A DNA stretch of 64,000 nucleotides, taken from assembly GCA_902472305.1 (NCBI GenBank), contig CABRNK010000004.1, forward strand, positions 62,001 through 126,000. The letters run 5' to 3'. This document shows positions 24,486 to 33,665 of the stretch, in pieces; position 1 is the first letter of the stretch; each line of letters opens with the position of its first letter. The notes under the pieces are model-generated. The model was given only the letters and a program-made list of their open reading frames with translations. It did no database searches and had not been told where the DNA came from. Source of the stretch: Hominenteromicrobium sp900549945 (GTDB lineage Bacteria > Bacillota > Clostridia > Oscillospirales > Acutalibacteraceae). The translations under genes and the position numbers were made by a program.

Positions 24486-24926
24486 GTGGCGGCGTTTGCG
24501 GCGGATCTGAACGAGCTTCTGGTCGAGATTTACCGGAATATCGAGATCCTCGAGGAGAGTGAATTGAAGAAAAGCCGGCTGAATCTATCGATCAGCGAAA
24601 TGCACATGATCGAGCTGATCGCGAAGGCCGGGGGCGGCATGACGGTCAGCGAGATCGCCGGGCGGCTCAAGGTGACGCGCCCCTCGGTGACGGTGGCGGT
24701 CAACAAGCTCGTGCAGAAGGGCTACTGCGAAAAGCGGCGGCGCGAGGATGACGGCCGCGCCGTGGCCGTCATCCTGACGGGCGCGGGCCGAAAGGTGGAG
24801 GCGTTTCACGCGCGGTGCCACCGCAATATGATCCGCGAGATCAGCGACGATCTCACGGAGGGCGAAAAGGCGGAGCTGCTCCGCACCATGTCGCGCATCA
24901 ACACCTATTTCAGGACTAAGATATGA
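24486..24926 (+). CDS. fabT: MarR-family regulator of the fatty-acid operon (FabT-like)
   Basis: A 146-residue winged-helix repressor. The MarR core is visible as SEMHMIELIAKAGGGMTVSEIA (helix-turn region), the recognition helix VTRPSVTVAVNKLVQKGYCE, and the wing RREDDGRAVAVILT. It is the first gene of an operon that goes on with fabH and fabK, the position of FabT in Firmicutes. By analogy it would bind acyl-ACP or a related signal and repress its own operon through the TTAGTT/AACTAA palindrome at 24422. The start is a GTG behind AAGGGGGGAAGG. The name follows position and family; no ligand residues can be assigned by eye. Confidence 0.85.
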   Translation: MAAFAADLNELLVEIYRNIEILEESELKKSRLNLSISEMHMIELIAKAGGGMTVSEIAGRLKVTRPSVTVAVNKLVQKGYCEKRRREDDGRAVAVILTGAGRKVEAFHARCHRNMIREISDDLTEGEKAELLRTMSRINTYFRTKI

Positions 24927-24939
24927 GAGGATGGCAACG

Positions 24940-25896
24940 ATGAGTTTTACAATTTTGGGCACGGGCAGCTATGCGCCGGAGCATGTCGTCACGAACGACG
25001 ACCTCGCGCAGCTCGTGGAGACGAACGACGAGTGGATCACACAGCGCATCGGCGTGAAGTCCCGCCATATCAGCGAGACGGAGACGAACGTGGACCTTGC
25101 CGTAAAGGCGGCGGAGCGCGCGCTCGAGGACGCGGGCGTCGCGGCGGAGGAGCTTGACCTGATCATCGCGACGACGATTTCCGGCGACACGCTTTCGCCG
25201 GGCACGGGCTGCATGGTGCAGAAGTGCATCGGCGCGCACTGTCCGGCGTTCGATCTGGCCGCGGCGTGCTCGGGCTTCCTCTTTGCGCTGGAAACGGCGG
25301 CGGGCTTCTTCGCGCGCGGTATGTACAAACGCATCCTTGTCGTCAGCGCGGAGCGCATGAGCGGCATCATCGACTGGACGGACCGCGGTACCTGCTGCAT
25401 TTTCGGCGACGGCGCGGGCGCGGCGGTGCTCGGTCCGGGCGAGGGGCTCATCGCCTCGCACCTGATGACGAAGGGCGGCGACGACGTGATCACGATCCCG
25501 ACGCGTTACGGCTCCCCGTGGTACAAAAACGAGCTGCCCGAAAAAACGAGCGTCTACATGAACGGCCGCGAGACCTACAAGTTCGCGGTGATGGCGATGT
25601 CGGATAACATTAAAGAGCTGATGCAGCAGGCCGGCGTTTCCGGCGAGGATGTGGCGCTTGTGATCCCGCATCAGGCGAATTACCGCATCATCAACGAGGC
25701 GCGCCGGCGCATTCCGGATATCGCGCCCGAGAAGTTCTGCATCAACATCGACCGCTACGGCAACACCTCCTCGGCGAGCGTGCCGATTCTGCTCGACGAG
25801 ATGAACCGCGCGGGGAAAATTCACCGTGGCGATATTCTGGTGCTTGCGGCGTTCGGCGGCGGCCTCTCCGCGGCGGCGATGATCCTGCGGTTCTGA
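24940..25896 (+). CDS. fabH: Beta-ketoacyl-ACP synthase III
   Basis: A 318-residue condensing enzyme that starts fatty-acid synthesis from acetyl- or branched acyl-CoA and malonyl-ACP. The catalytic cysteine is Cys110 in AAACSGFLF. The histidine lies in IPHQANYRI and the asparagine in YGNTSSASVPI, giving the Cys-His-Asn triad of FabH. NDDLAQLVETNDEWI, GVKSRHI and MVQKCIGA are also family hallmarks. ATG 24940 is preferred over ATG 24931 because the GAGAGG site directly abuts 24931. It follows the MarR gene by 13 bp. Normally acpP follows fabH in this type of operon; here it is absent. Confidence 0.95.
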   Translation: MSFTILGTGSYAPEHVVTNDDLAQLVETNDEWITQRIGVKSRHISETETNVDLAVKAAERALEDAGVAAEELDLIIATTISGDTLSPGTGCMVQKCIGAHCPAFDLAAACSGFLFALETAAGFFARGMYKRILVVSAERMSGIIDWTDRGTCCIFGDGAGAAVLGPGEGLIASHLMTKGGDDVITIPTRYGSPWYKNELPEKTSVYMNGRETYKFAVMAMSDNIKELMQQAGVSGEDVALVIPHQANYRIINEARRRIPDIAPEKFCINIDRYGNTSSASVPILLDEMNRAGKIHRGDILVLAAFGGGLSAAAMILRF

Positions 25897-25996
25897 GCGC
25901 CGGGTGAAGCGGCGGCAGAACGATTATAATAGAGATAGAAAGCAAAGGCCCGGGGCGCAAAGCACAGGGCTTCAAAGTCCGAAAGGAGTAAAAACG

Positions 25997-26941
25997 ATGA
26001 TTTCAACACCGATTTGTGACATTCTCGGGATCCGTTACCCGATCTTTCAGGGCGGCATGGCGTGGATTTCCGACGGAAAGCTCGCCGGCGCCGTTTCCGA
26101 GGCGGGCGGCCTCGGCATCATCTCCGCGATGAACGCGGACGCCGACTATCTGCGCGGGCAGATCAAGACCGCGCGCGGGCTGACCGACAAGCCGTTTGGC
26201 GTCAACATCATGCTGATGAGTCCGTTCGCCGACGAGGTCGCGCAGGTCGTGGCCGAGGAAAAGGTGGCGGTCGTCACGACCGGCGCGGGCAACCCCTCGA
26301 AGTACATGAAAATGTGGATTGAGGCCGGCATCAGGGTCATCCCGGTCGTCGCCTCGGTCAGCCTCGCGAAGCTGATGCAGCGCGTCGGCGCCACGGCGGT
26401 GATCGCCGAGGGCGGCGAGAGCGGCGGCCACGTGGGCGAGCTGACGACGATGGCGCTCGTGCCGCAGGTTGCAAGCGCGGTGACGATCCCGGTCATCGCG
26501 GCGGGCGGCATCGGCGACGGGCGCGGCGTTGCGGCGGCCTTTATGCTGGGCGCTGTCGGCGTACAGCTCGGCACGCGCTTCCTTGTCGCGAGCGAGTGCG
26601 GCGTACACCAGAACTATAAGAATAAGGTTCTGAAAGCGAACGACATCGCGACGATGACGACCGGCAAGCGCCTCGGCCACCCGGTGCGCAGCATCAAGAA
26701 CCCGTACACGAAGGAGTATTTCCGCCTTGAGTACAGCGGTATTTCCGACGAAGAGCTCGAGGCCTACGGCCGCGGCGCGCTGTACCGCGCAGCCGTGGAG
26801 GGCGACGAAAAGACGGGCTGCTTCCTCGCGGGCCAGATTGCGGGCATGGTGAACCGCGAGCAGCCGGCGAAGGAGATTATCGAGGAGATCTTCCGCGAGG
26901 CGGAGGATGTGTTGAATGGAGCGGCAAAATGGGTAAAATAG
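25997..26941 (+). CDS. fabK: Enoyl-ACP reductase II (FMN-dependent)
   Basis: A 314-residue FMN enzyme that reduces enoyl-ACP with NAD(P)H in the last step of the elongation cycle. It has the FabK opening, TPICDILGIRYPIFQGGMAW, and the internal motif VIAEGGESGGHVGELTTM with the catalytic His, then GGIGDGRGVAAAFMLGA for FMN phosphate binding. FabK replaces FabI in many Firmicutes and makes the cell insensitive to triclosan-type FabI inhibitors. ATG 25997 follows AAAGGAG. It overlaps fabD by 13 bp. A TATAAT at 25925-25930 in the spacer after fabH could be the -10 of an internal promoter, but there is no clear -35. Confidence 0.95.
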   Translation: MISTPICDILGIRYPIFQGGMAWISDGKLAGAVSEAGGLGIISAMNADADYLRGQIKTARGLTDKPFGVNIMLMSPFADEVAQVVAEEKVAVVTTGAGNPSKYMKMWIEAGIRVIPVVASVSLAKLMQRVGATAVIAEGGESGGHVGELTTMALVPQVASAVTIPVIAAGGIGDGRGVAAAFMLGAVGVQLGTRFLVASECGVHQNYKNKVLKANDIATMTTGKRLGHPVRSIKNPYTKEYFRLEYSGISDEELEAYGRGALYRAAVEGDEKTGCFLAGQIAGMVNREQPAKEIIEEIFREAEDVLNGAAKWVK

Positions 26942-27855
26942 CATTTGTTTTTTCGGGACAGGGCGCGCAGTACAGCGGCATGGGCAAGTCCCTTTATGAA
27001 GCGAGCCCCGCGGCAAAGGCGGTGTTCGATACGGCGGAGCAGCTCCGCCCGGGCACGATCGCCCAGTGCTTTGAAAGCCCCGTGGAGGAGCTGAGCATCA
27101 CGAAGAACACGCAGCCGTGCCTCTTCTGCGTCGATCTCGCGGCGGCCGCGGCGCTGCGCGAGGCGGGCGTCACGGCAGACGCTGTAGCGGGCTTCTCGCT
27201 CGGCGAAGTGGCGGCGGTCACGTTTGCGGGCGTGTTCACGGTAACGGAGGGCTTTTCACTCGTCGTGAAGCGCGGCGAGGCGATGCAGGCCGCGGCCGAG
27301 GCTGTGGACAGCGCGATGGCGGCTGTTTTGAAGCTCGAAAACGAAAAGGTGGAGGAGCTCTGCCGGATGCATCAAGGCGTTTTCCCGGTCAACTATAACT
27401 GCCCGGGCCAGCTCGTGGTGGCGGGCCTCAAGTCGAGCCTTGGCGACTTTATCGAGGACGTCGCGGCCAACGGCGGCAAGGCGGTGCCCTTAAAGGTGAG
27501 CGGCGGCTTTCATTCGCCGTTTATGGAGAGCGCGTCGGTCCGTCTGGCAAAGGTGCTCGACGGCATGGACGTGAAAGCCCCGGCCGTGCCGGTCTACGCG
27601 AATTACACGGCGGAGCCGTACGCGGCGGACACCGTGAAGGCGCTGCTAACAAAGCAGGTTTCTAGCCCGGTGCGCTGGCAGCAGACCGTGGAAAAGCTGC
27701 TGGCGGACGGTGTGGACACATTCATCGAGGTCGGCGCGGGCAAAACGCTCTGCGGCCTGATCAAGCGCATGAGCCGCACCGCGAAGATCTACAACGTGGA
27801 GGATGCGGCGTCGCTTGCGGCGGCGGTCGCGGCCGTCAGGGAGGAAGAAAAATGA
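26929..27855 (+). CDS. fabD: Malonyl-CoA:ACP transacylase
   Basis: A 308-residue enzyme that loads malonate onto acyl carrier protein. It opens with the family motif IAFVFSGQGAQYSGMGK. The nucleophile Ser90 sits in AGFSLGEVAAV, and the histidine of the active site is in SGGFHSPFM. It overlaps fabK by 13 bp and fabG by 4 bp, indicating translational coupling within the operon. Normal length for the family. Confidence 0.95.
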   Translation: MGKIAFVFSGQGAQYSGMGKSLYEASPAAKAVFDTAEQLRPGTIAQCFESPVEELSITKNTQPCLFCVDLAAAAALREAGVTADAVAGFSLGEVAAVTFAGVFTVTEGFSLVVKRGEAMQAAAEAVDSAMAAVLKLENEKVEELCRMHQGVFPVNYNCPGQLVVAGLKSSLGDFIEDVAANGGKAVPLKVSGGFHSPFMESASVRLAKVLDGMDVKAPAVPVYANYTAEPYAADTVKALLTKQVSSPVRWQQTVEKLLADGVDTFIEVGAGKTLCGLIKRMSRTAKIYNVEDAASLAAAVAAVREEEK

Positions 27856-28589
27856 GTTTGAGTGGAAAAATCGCGCTCGTCACGGGCGCTTCCAGAGGCA
27901 TCGGCCGCGCGATTGCGCTGCGCCTTGCCGCAGACGGCGCGAACGTCGCCGTCATCTACGCCGGCAGCGCCGAAAAGGCGGAGGCCGTTTGCGCGGAGAT
28001 CCGCGCGCTGGGCGCTGAGGCGAAGGCGTACCGCTGCGACGTCGCGTCGGCGGAGGCCGTCAAGGAGACCGTCAAGGCGGTCACGGCGGACCTCGGCAAG
28101 ATTGACATCCTCGTCAACAACGCAGGCATCACGCGCGACAACCTCGTGCTTTCGATGAAGGACGAGGACTACGACGCAGTGCTCGACACGAACCTGAAGG
28201 GCGCCTTCAATATGATCCGCGCCTGCTATTCGGGCTTCATCCGCAAGAAGAGCGGCCGCATCATCAACATCTCCTCGGTGTCCGGCATCATGGGCAACGC
28301 GGGGCAGGCGAATTACGCGGCCTCGAAAGCCGGCCTGATCGGTCTGACGAAGTCGGTGGCGCGCGAGCTTGCCTCCCGCGGCGTGACCTGCAACGCGGTC
28401 GCGCCGGGCTTCATCCAGACGGACATGACGGAGAACATCGGCGAGGACAACACCCTGCGCACGATGATCCCGCTCGGCCGCATGGGCCAGCCGGAGGACA
28501 TTGCGGCGGCGGTGGCGTTCCTCGCGAGTGACGCGGCGGCGTACATCACCGGCGAAGTCCTGCGCGTGGACGGCGGTCTCGCCATCTAG
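27852..28589 (+). CDS. fabG: 3-oxoacyl-ACP reductase
   Basis: A 245-residue NADPH-dependent short-chain dehydrogenase. The cofactor loop is TGASRGIGRAIALRLA, the NNAG motif is VNNAGITRDN, and the catalytic Ser, Tyr and Lys are in NISSVSGIMG and NYAASKAGL. It reduces beta-ketoacyl-ACP to the hydroxy form. Its ATG overlaps the fabD stop (ATGA). The 110-bp tandem repeat array begins one base after its stop codon. Confidence 0.95.
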   Translation: MSLSGKIALVTGASRGIGRAIALRLAADGANVAVIYAGSAEKAEAVCAEIRALGAEAKAYRCDVASAEAVKETVKAVTADLGKIDILVNNAGITRDNLVLSMKDEDYDAVLDTNLKGAFNMIRACYSGFIRKKSGRIINISSVSGIMGNAGQANYAASKAGLIGLTKSVARELASRGVTCNAVAPGFIQTDMTENIGEDNTLRTMIPLGRMGQPEDIAAAVAFLASDAAAYITGEVLRVDGGLAI

Positions 28590-28590
28590 G

Positions 28591-29140
28591 CGGGCGCGGC
28601 CCGCGGCGGATGTCCGCGTAGTCGCTTGCGTGCGCAAGCTCATTTTCGCGGGAAACCGGCACGGAGGTCGCGTTCTTCGGGCGCTTCCGGGCGGGCACGG
28701 CGGGCGCGGCCCGCGGTGAACGTCCGCGAGGTCGCTTGCGTGTGCAAGCTCGTTTCGGCGGGAAACCGGCGCGGAGGTCGCGTCCTTCGGGCGCTTCCGG
28801 GCGGGCACGGCGGGCGCGGCCCGCGGTGAACGTCCGCGTAGTCGCTTGCGTGCGCAAGCTCATTTTCGCGGGAAACCGGCGCGGAGGTTGCGTCCTTCGG
28901 GCGCTTCCGGGCGGGCACGGCGGGCGCGGCCCGCGGTGAACGTCCGCGTAGTCGCTTGCGTGCGCAAGCTCATTTTCGCGGGAAACCGGCGCGGAGGTTG
29001 CGTCCTTCGGGCGCTTCCGGGCGGGCACGGCGGGCGCGGCCCGCGGTGAACGTCCGCGTAGTCGCTTGCGTGCGCAAGCTCGTTTTCGCGGGAAACCGGC
29101 ACGGAGGTCGCGTCCTTTGGGTGCTCCCGGGCGGATACGG
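28591..29140. repeat. Five 110-bp tandem repeats between fabG and fabF
   Basis: Five units of exactly 110 bp start at 28591, 28701, 28811, 28921 and 29031. Each begins CGGGCGCGGCCCGCGG. Units 3 and 4 are identical over all 110 bases; units 1, 2 and 5 carry a handful of substitutions, with no insertions or deletions. Each unit contains the palindrome GCTTGCG-TG-CGCAAGC (GTGT form in unit 2) and other GC-rich self-complementary stretches. 110 is not a multiple of three, so no reading frame is kept across units and the array is not a coding repeat. It lies inside the operon on the same transcript. There are no unique spacers, so it is not a CRISPR. Its function is unknown. Confidence 0.97.
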
Positions 29141-29201
29141 TAGGCATATGGATACAAGGGGCCTAGGCCCTGCTACAGATCATACAGAAAGGAAAAAGGA
29201 A

Positions 29202-30437
29202 ATGGAAAGAAGAGTTGTGATCACGGGTCTCGGCGCGGTGACGCCGGTCGGCAACGACGTGGAGACCTTCTGGGAAAGCCTGAAGGCCGGCAAGTGCGGC
29301 ATCACGAAGATCACGAAGTTCGATTCCTCGGACTACAAGGCGCATGTTGCGGCGGAGGTCAAGGATTTTGACCCGCTTCTTTATATGGATAAGGGCGAGC
29401 TGCGCAAAAACGACCTGTTCGCGCAGTTTGCGATGGCGGCGGCCACGCAGGCCGTGAACGACAGCGAGATCCTCGGCAAGATCGATCCGGAGCGCTTCGG
29501 CGTGTATTTCGGCTCGGGTATCGGCGGCATCCAGACCTTTTCGAACCAGATGACGATGCTCAACGAAAAGGGTCCGAAGCGCGTTTCCGCGTACTTCATC
29601 CCGATGCTGATCGCGAACATCGCGGGCGGCAACATCGCGATCAAGTTCAACGCGCAGGGTTCCTGCCTGCCGATCACGACCGCCTGCGCCACGAGCAACA
29701 ATGAGATCGGCGAGGCGTACCGCGCGATTAAGCACGGCTATCTCGACGCGATCATCGCGGGCGGCGCCGAGGCGGCGATCACGCCGATCGGCGTGGCGGG
29801 CTTCGGAAACATGACGGCCCTGACTCCCTGCCCCGACCCGGAGGACGCCTGCTGCCCGTTCGATAAGCGCCGCAGCGGCTTTGTCATGGGCGAGGGCGGC
29901 GCGGCACTGATCCTCGAGGAGTACGAGCACGCGAAGGCGCGCGGCGCGCGGATGTATGCGGAGATCGTCGGCTACGGCGCGACGGACGACGCGCACCACA
30001 TGACGGCTCCGGACCCCGAGGGCAAGGGCGGCGCGCGTGCGATCCGCATGGCGTTCGAGGAGGCCGGCGCAGATCTCGAGAACGAGAAGATCTACATCAA
30101 CGCGCACGGCACGAGCACGCCGCTCAACGAGCGCAGCGAGACGCTCGCGGTCAAGGCGGCGTTCGGCGCGCATGCAAAGGACGTCGTCATCAGCTCCACG
30201 AAGTCGATGACGGGCCACATGCTTGGCGCGGCCGGCGCGGTGGAGGCGATCGCCTCGGCGCTCGCCGTGAAGGAGGGCGTCGTCCCGCCGACGATCAATT
30301 ACAAGGAGCCGGACCCCGAATGCGACCTCGATGTGTGCCCGAATGAGGCGCGCCGCATGGATATCGACCTCGCGCTTTCGGTTTCGCTCGGCTTCGGCGG
30401 CCACAACGCCTGTATTGCAATCCGCAGGGTTTTGTAG
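29202..30437 (+). CDS. fabF: Beta-ketoacyl-ACP synthase II
   Basis: A 411-residue elongation condensing enzyme. The catalytic cysteine is Cys162 in TTACATSNNEIG. The two histidines are in NAHGTSTPLNE and MTGHMLGAAGAVEA. RRVVITGLGAVTPVGND is the family start. The ATG at 29202 follows an A/G-rich ribosome site; longer in-frame extensions reach into the 110-bp repeats and are rejected. It is separated from fabG by the 612-bp repeat-bearing gap, the only long break in the operon. Confidence 0.95.
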   Translation: MERRVVITGLGAVTPVGNDVETFWESLKAGKCGITKITKFDSSDYKAHVAAEVKDFDPLLYMDKGELRKNDLFAQFAMAAATQAVNDSEILGKIDPERFGVYFGSGIGGIQTFSNQMTMLNEKGPKRVSAYFIPMLIANIAGGNIAIKFNAQGSCLPITTACATSNNEIGEAYRAIKHGYLDAIIAGGAEAAITPIGVAGFGNMTALTPCPDPEDACCPFDKRRSGFVMGEGGAALILEEYEHAKARGARMYAEIVGYGATDDAHHMTAPDPEGKGGARAIRMAFEEAGADLENEKIYINAHGTSTPLNERSETLAVKAAFGAHAKDVVISSTKSMTGHMLGAAGAVEAIASALAVKEGVVPPTINYKEPDPECDLDVCPNEARRMDIDLALSVSLGFGGHNACIAIRRVL

Positions 30438-30482
30438 TAGAATATTCCAATATACCGGTTGAAATAAACGGAGGGACGCTTT

Positions 30483-30920
<438 letters not shown>

Positions 30921-30940
30921 CGGCGGGGAGAGGAAAGCTG

Positions 30941-31357
30941 ATGAACAAGGAAGAGATCAAGAAGATCCTGCCGCACCGCGAGCCGATGCTGCTCGTGGAC
31001 GAGGTGGAGCTTGCGGACGGCAAATCGCTCGGCAAGTGCCACATCCGCGGCGACGAATACTTTTTGCAGGGCCATTTTCCGGGCAACCCGATCGTGCCGG
31101 GCGTGATTCAGTGCGAGATGCTCGCGCAGAGCGCCTGCGCGCTTCTGCTCGACGGCGCGGCCGAGGGCATGACCCCGGTTTTCACGAGCCTCGACAAGGT
31201 GAAGTTCCGCGGCATGGTGAAGCCCGGCGACACGCTCGAGACCGAGTGCGAGCTCGTGCGCCAGCGCGGCGCGTTCTACTTTGCGAAGGGCACGGGCCGC
31301 GTGAACGGCAAGGTCTGCGTCACGGCGGAATTCTCGTTCGCGCTCGTCAAGGCCTGA
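30941..31357 (+). CDS. fabZ: 3-hydroxyacyl-ACP dehydratase
   Basis: A 138-residue hot-dog-fold enzyme that dehydrates 3-hydroxyacyl-ACP to the trans-2-enoyl form. The active-site motif is QGHFPGNPIVPG with catalytic His45. The glutamate of the helix is in GVIQCEMLAQSA. ILPHREPMLLVDEV is the standard N-terminus. It sits between accB and accC, the usual place in Firmicutes. Confidence 0.95.
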   Translation: MNKEEIKKILPHREPMLLVDEVELADGKSLGKCHIRGDEYFLQGHFPGNPIVPGVIQCEMLAQSACALLLDGAAEGMTPVFTSLDKVKFRGMVKPGDTLETECELVRQRGAFYFAKGTGRVNGKVCVTAEFSFALVKA

Positions 31358-31386
31358 GCCGCGCGTAGGAAAGGAAAGGCAGCAGC

Positions 31387-32700
31387 ATGTTTACGAAATT
31401 ACTCGTTGCAAACCGCGGGGAGATCGCGGTGCGCATCATCCGCGCCTGCAAGGAGATGGGCATCCGCACCGTCGCGGTCTATTCGAAGGCGGATGCGGAA
31501 TCCATCCATGTGGCGCTCGCAGACGAGGCCGTCTGCATCGGCGAGGCCGCGGCGAAGGACAGCTACCTGAATCAGGAGCGCATCGTCAGCGCGGCGATCG
31601 CATCGAAGGCGCAGGCGATCCACCCGGGCTACGGCTTCCTCGCCGAGAACGCGTCGTTTGCGGACCTGTGCAAGAAGCACGGCATTGCGTTCGTCGGCCC
31701 CTCGGGCGATTTGATCTCCCGCATGGGCGATAAGGACGCGGCCCGCCGCCTGATGCAGCAGTCCGGCGTGCCGACGATTCCGGGCACCGAGATCCTCGAG
31801 GACGCGGCAGCAGCCAAAGCGGCTGCGGAAAAGATCGGCTATCCCGTCATGCTGAAGGCTTCGGCGGGCGGCGGCGGCAAGGGCATCCGCCTCGTGCGCG
31901 CCGCCGAGGAGATCGAGCATGCGTTCAGCACCGCCTCGAGCGAAGCGCAGCAGGCGTTCGGCGACGGGCGGATGTACATGGAGAAATACATATACCCGGC
32001 AAAGCACATCGAGGTGCAGCTCCTCTGCGACGAGCAGGGCAACGTCGTGTGCCTCGGCGAGCGCGAGTGCTCGATTCAGCGCAACAACCAGAAGCTGATC
32101 GAGGAATCCCCCTCGCCGGGCGTCTCGAAGGAAAAGCGGCGAGAGCTGTTTGAGGCGGCGGCGAAGGCGGCGAAGGCCGTCGGCTATGTCAACGCCGGCA
32201 CCGTCGAATTCCTGATGGACAGGGACAAGAATTTTTATTTCATGGAGATGAACACACGCCTGCAGGTGGAGCACCCGGTTTCGGAGCTTGTCACCGGCAA
32301 GGACATCGTCAAGTGGCAGATCCGCATCGCGGCGGGCGTCGAGCTCGACTGCACGCAGGACGACATCAAGGTGCGCGGCGCGGCGATCGAGTGCCGTATC
32401 AACGCCGGCGGCGTGGGCAAGGTCGATTTCCTGCACATCCCCTCCGGCCCGTGGGTGCGCTTCGACACGTTCCTCTATCAGGGCTACGAGGTGCCGCCGT
32501 TCTACGATTCGATGCTCGGCAAGATGATCGTGTTCTCCTCCACGCGCGAGGAGGCCATCCGCAAGATGCAGTCCGCCCTGTGCGAGCTTGTCATCGGCGG
32601 TCTGCCGAACAACATCGAGAACCAGATCGATATCATCCGCGATCCCGTTTTCCAAAGCGGGGATTATTATACCGACTTCATCAAAAACCGCGAGGGCTGA
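31387..32700 (+). CDS. accC: Biotin carboxylase subunit of acetyl-CoA carboxylase
   Basis: A 437-residue ATP-grasp enzyme that carboxylates the biotin on AccB using bicarbonate and ATP. Recognisable motifs in order: LVANRGEIAVRIIRACKEMG at the N-terminus, HPGYGFLAENASF, the glycine loop KASAGGGGKGIR, the metal-binding FMEMNTRLQVEHPVSE, and the C-terminal barrel. It is about ten residues shorter than Escherichia coli AccC (449), within the family range. Confidence 0.95.
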   Translation: MFTKLLVANRGEIAVRIIRACKEMGIRTVAVYSKADAESIHVALADEAVCIGEAAAKDSYLNQERIVSAAIASKAQAIHPGYGFLAENASFADLCKKHGIAFVGPSGDLISRMGDKDAARRLMQQSGVPTIPGTEILEDAAAAKAAAEKIGYPVMLKASAGGGGKGIRLVRAAEEIEHAFSTASSEAQQAFGDGRMYMEKYIYPAKHIEVQLLCDEQGNVVCLGERECSIQRNNQKLIEESPSPGVSKEKRRELFEAAAKAAKAVGYVNAGTVEFLMDRDKNFYFMEMNTRLQVEHPVSELVTGKDIVKWQIRIAAGVELDCTQDDIKVRGAAIECRINAGGVGKVDFLHIPSGPWVRFDTFLYQGYEVPPFYDSMLGKMIVFSSTREEAIRKMQSALCELVIGGLPNNIENQIDIIRDPVFQSGDYYTDFIKNREG

Positions 32701-32759
32701 GGGGGCGCTGAGCCGCCCGGCAAAAGCCCGGATGCGTGCAACCGAAGGGAGAAACCGCT

Positions 32760-33665
32760 ATGAATCTGATGGGCCTGTTCCGCTCGCCCCAGAACGAGCT
32801 GGAAAAGGGCGGCAAGCAGCCGAAAAACCCGCAGGAGGAATCGCATGAGATCACGATGACCTGCCCGAAATGCGGCACACAAACACCTGTTTCGGAGCTT
32901 TGGGATACGCAGAACGTCTGCCGCTGCGGGCATCATTTCCGCATGACGGCGCGCCAGCGCATCAGCTTCCTCGCGGATGAGGACAGCTTCACGGAGCTGG
33001 ACGGCGACATGACGAGCCGCGATATCCTGAATTTTCCGAACTACGAGAATAAGCTCAAAAGCGCGAGACTTTCCACGCGCGAAAAAGAGGGCGTGCTCTG
33101 CGGCACGCTCCGTGTGGAGGGCGAGCCGTGCGCCGTGTTCTGCATGGACCCGCACTTTATGATGGGCAGCATGGGCACGGTGGTCGGCGAAAAGATCACG
33201 CGCCTGTTTGAATACGCCGCCGCGCACCGCCTGCCGGTGGTCGGCTTCACGGCGGCGGGCGGCGCCAGAATGCAGGAGGGCATCCTCTCGTTGATGCAGA
33301 TGGCAAAGACGAGCGGCGCCGTGCGCCTGCACAGCGACGCCGGCCTCTTTTACCTGACCGTGCTCACCGACCCGACAACCGGCGGCGTGACGGCGAGCTT
33401 CGCGATGGACGGCGACGTTATTATGGCGGAGCCGGACGCGATGGTCGGCTTTGCCGGCGCGCGCGTCATCGAGCAGACGATCCGCAAAAAGCTGCCCGAG
33501 GGCTTTCAGCGCGCGGAATTTCTGCTCGAGCACGGCTTTGTCGATCTGATCGCGCCGCGCAACCGCCAGCGCGCGGTGATCGCGCAGCTTCTCCGGATGC
33601 ACGACGCCGGAAAGCAGGGCGTCTGCACGAGCGAGAGCGAGGAAGAAACGGAGGGCGAATCCTGA
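32760..33665 (+). CDS. accD: Acetyl-CoA carboxylase carboxyltransferase, beta subunit
   Basis: A 301-residue subunit with an N-terminal C4 zinc ribbon (CPKCGTQTP and CRCGHHFRM) and a crotonase-type transferase domain, including GFTAAGGARMQEGILSLMQM. With AccA it moves the carboxyl group to acetyl-CoA, making malonyl-CoA. The start is ATG 32760 behind AAGGGAG, eight codons inside the longest frame. It overlaps accA by one base (TGATG). Confidence 0.95.
   Translation: MNLMGLFRSPQNELEKGGKQPKNPQEESHEITMTCPKCGTQTPVSELWDTQNVCRCGHHFRMTARQRISFLADEDSFTELDGDMTSRDILNFPNYENKLKSARLSTREKEGVLCGTLRVEGEPCAVFCMDPHFMMGSMGTVVGEKITRLFEYAAAHRLPVVGFTAAGGARMQEGILSLMQMAKTSGAVRLHSDAGLFYLTVLTDPTTGGVTASFAMDGDVIMAEPDAMVGFAGARVIEQTIRKKLPEGFQRAEFLLEHGFVDLIAPRNRQRAVIAQLLRMHDAGKQGVCTSESEEETEGES

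Noticed and set aside
25897..25996. A hidden acpP gene between fabH and fabK
   Set aside because: The spacer is only 100 bp and contains no DSL phosphopantetheine motif in any frame.
28626..29049. Overlapping 67-residue Arg/Pro-rich frames in the repeat array, on both strands
   Set aside because: They are spaced by 110 bp, change frame in each unit, lack ribosome sites, and simply reflect the GC-rich repeat.
28591..29140. CRISPR array
   Set aside because: Units are directly adjacent with no unique spacers, far too long for CRISPR repeats, and no cas genes are near.
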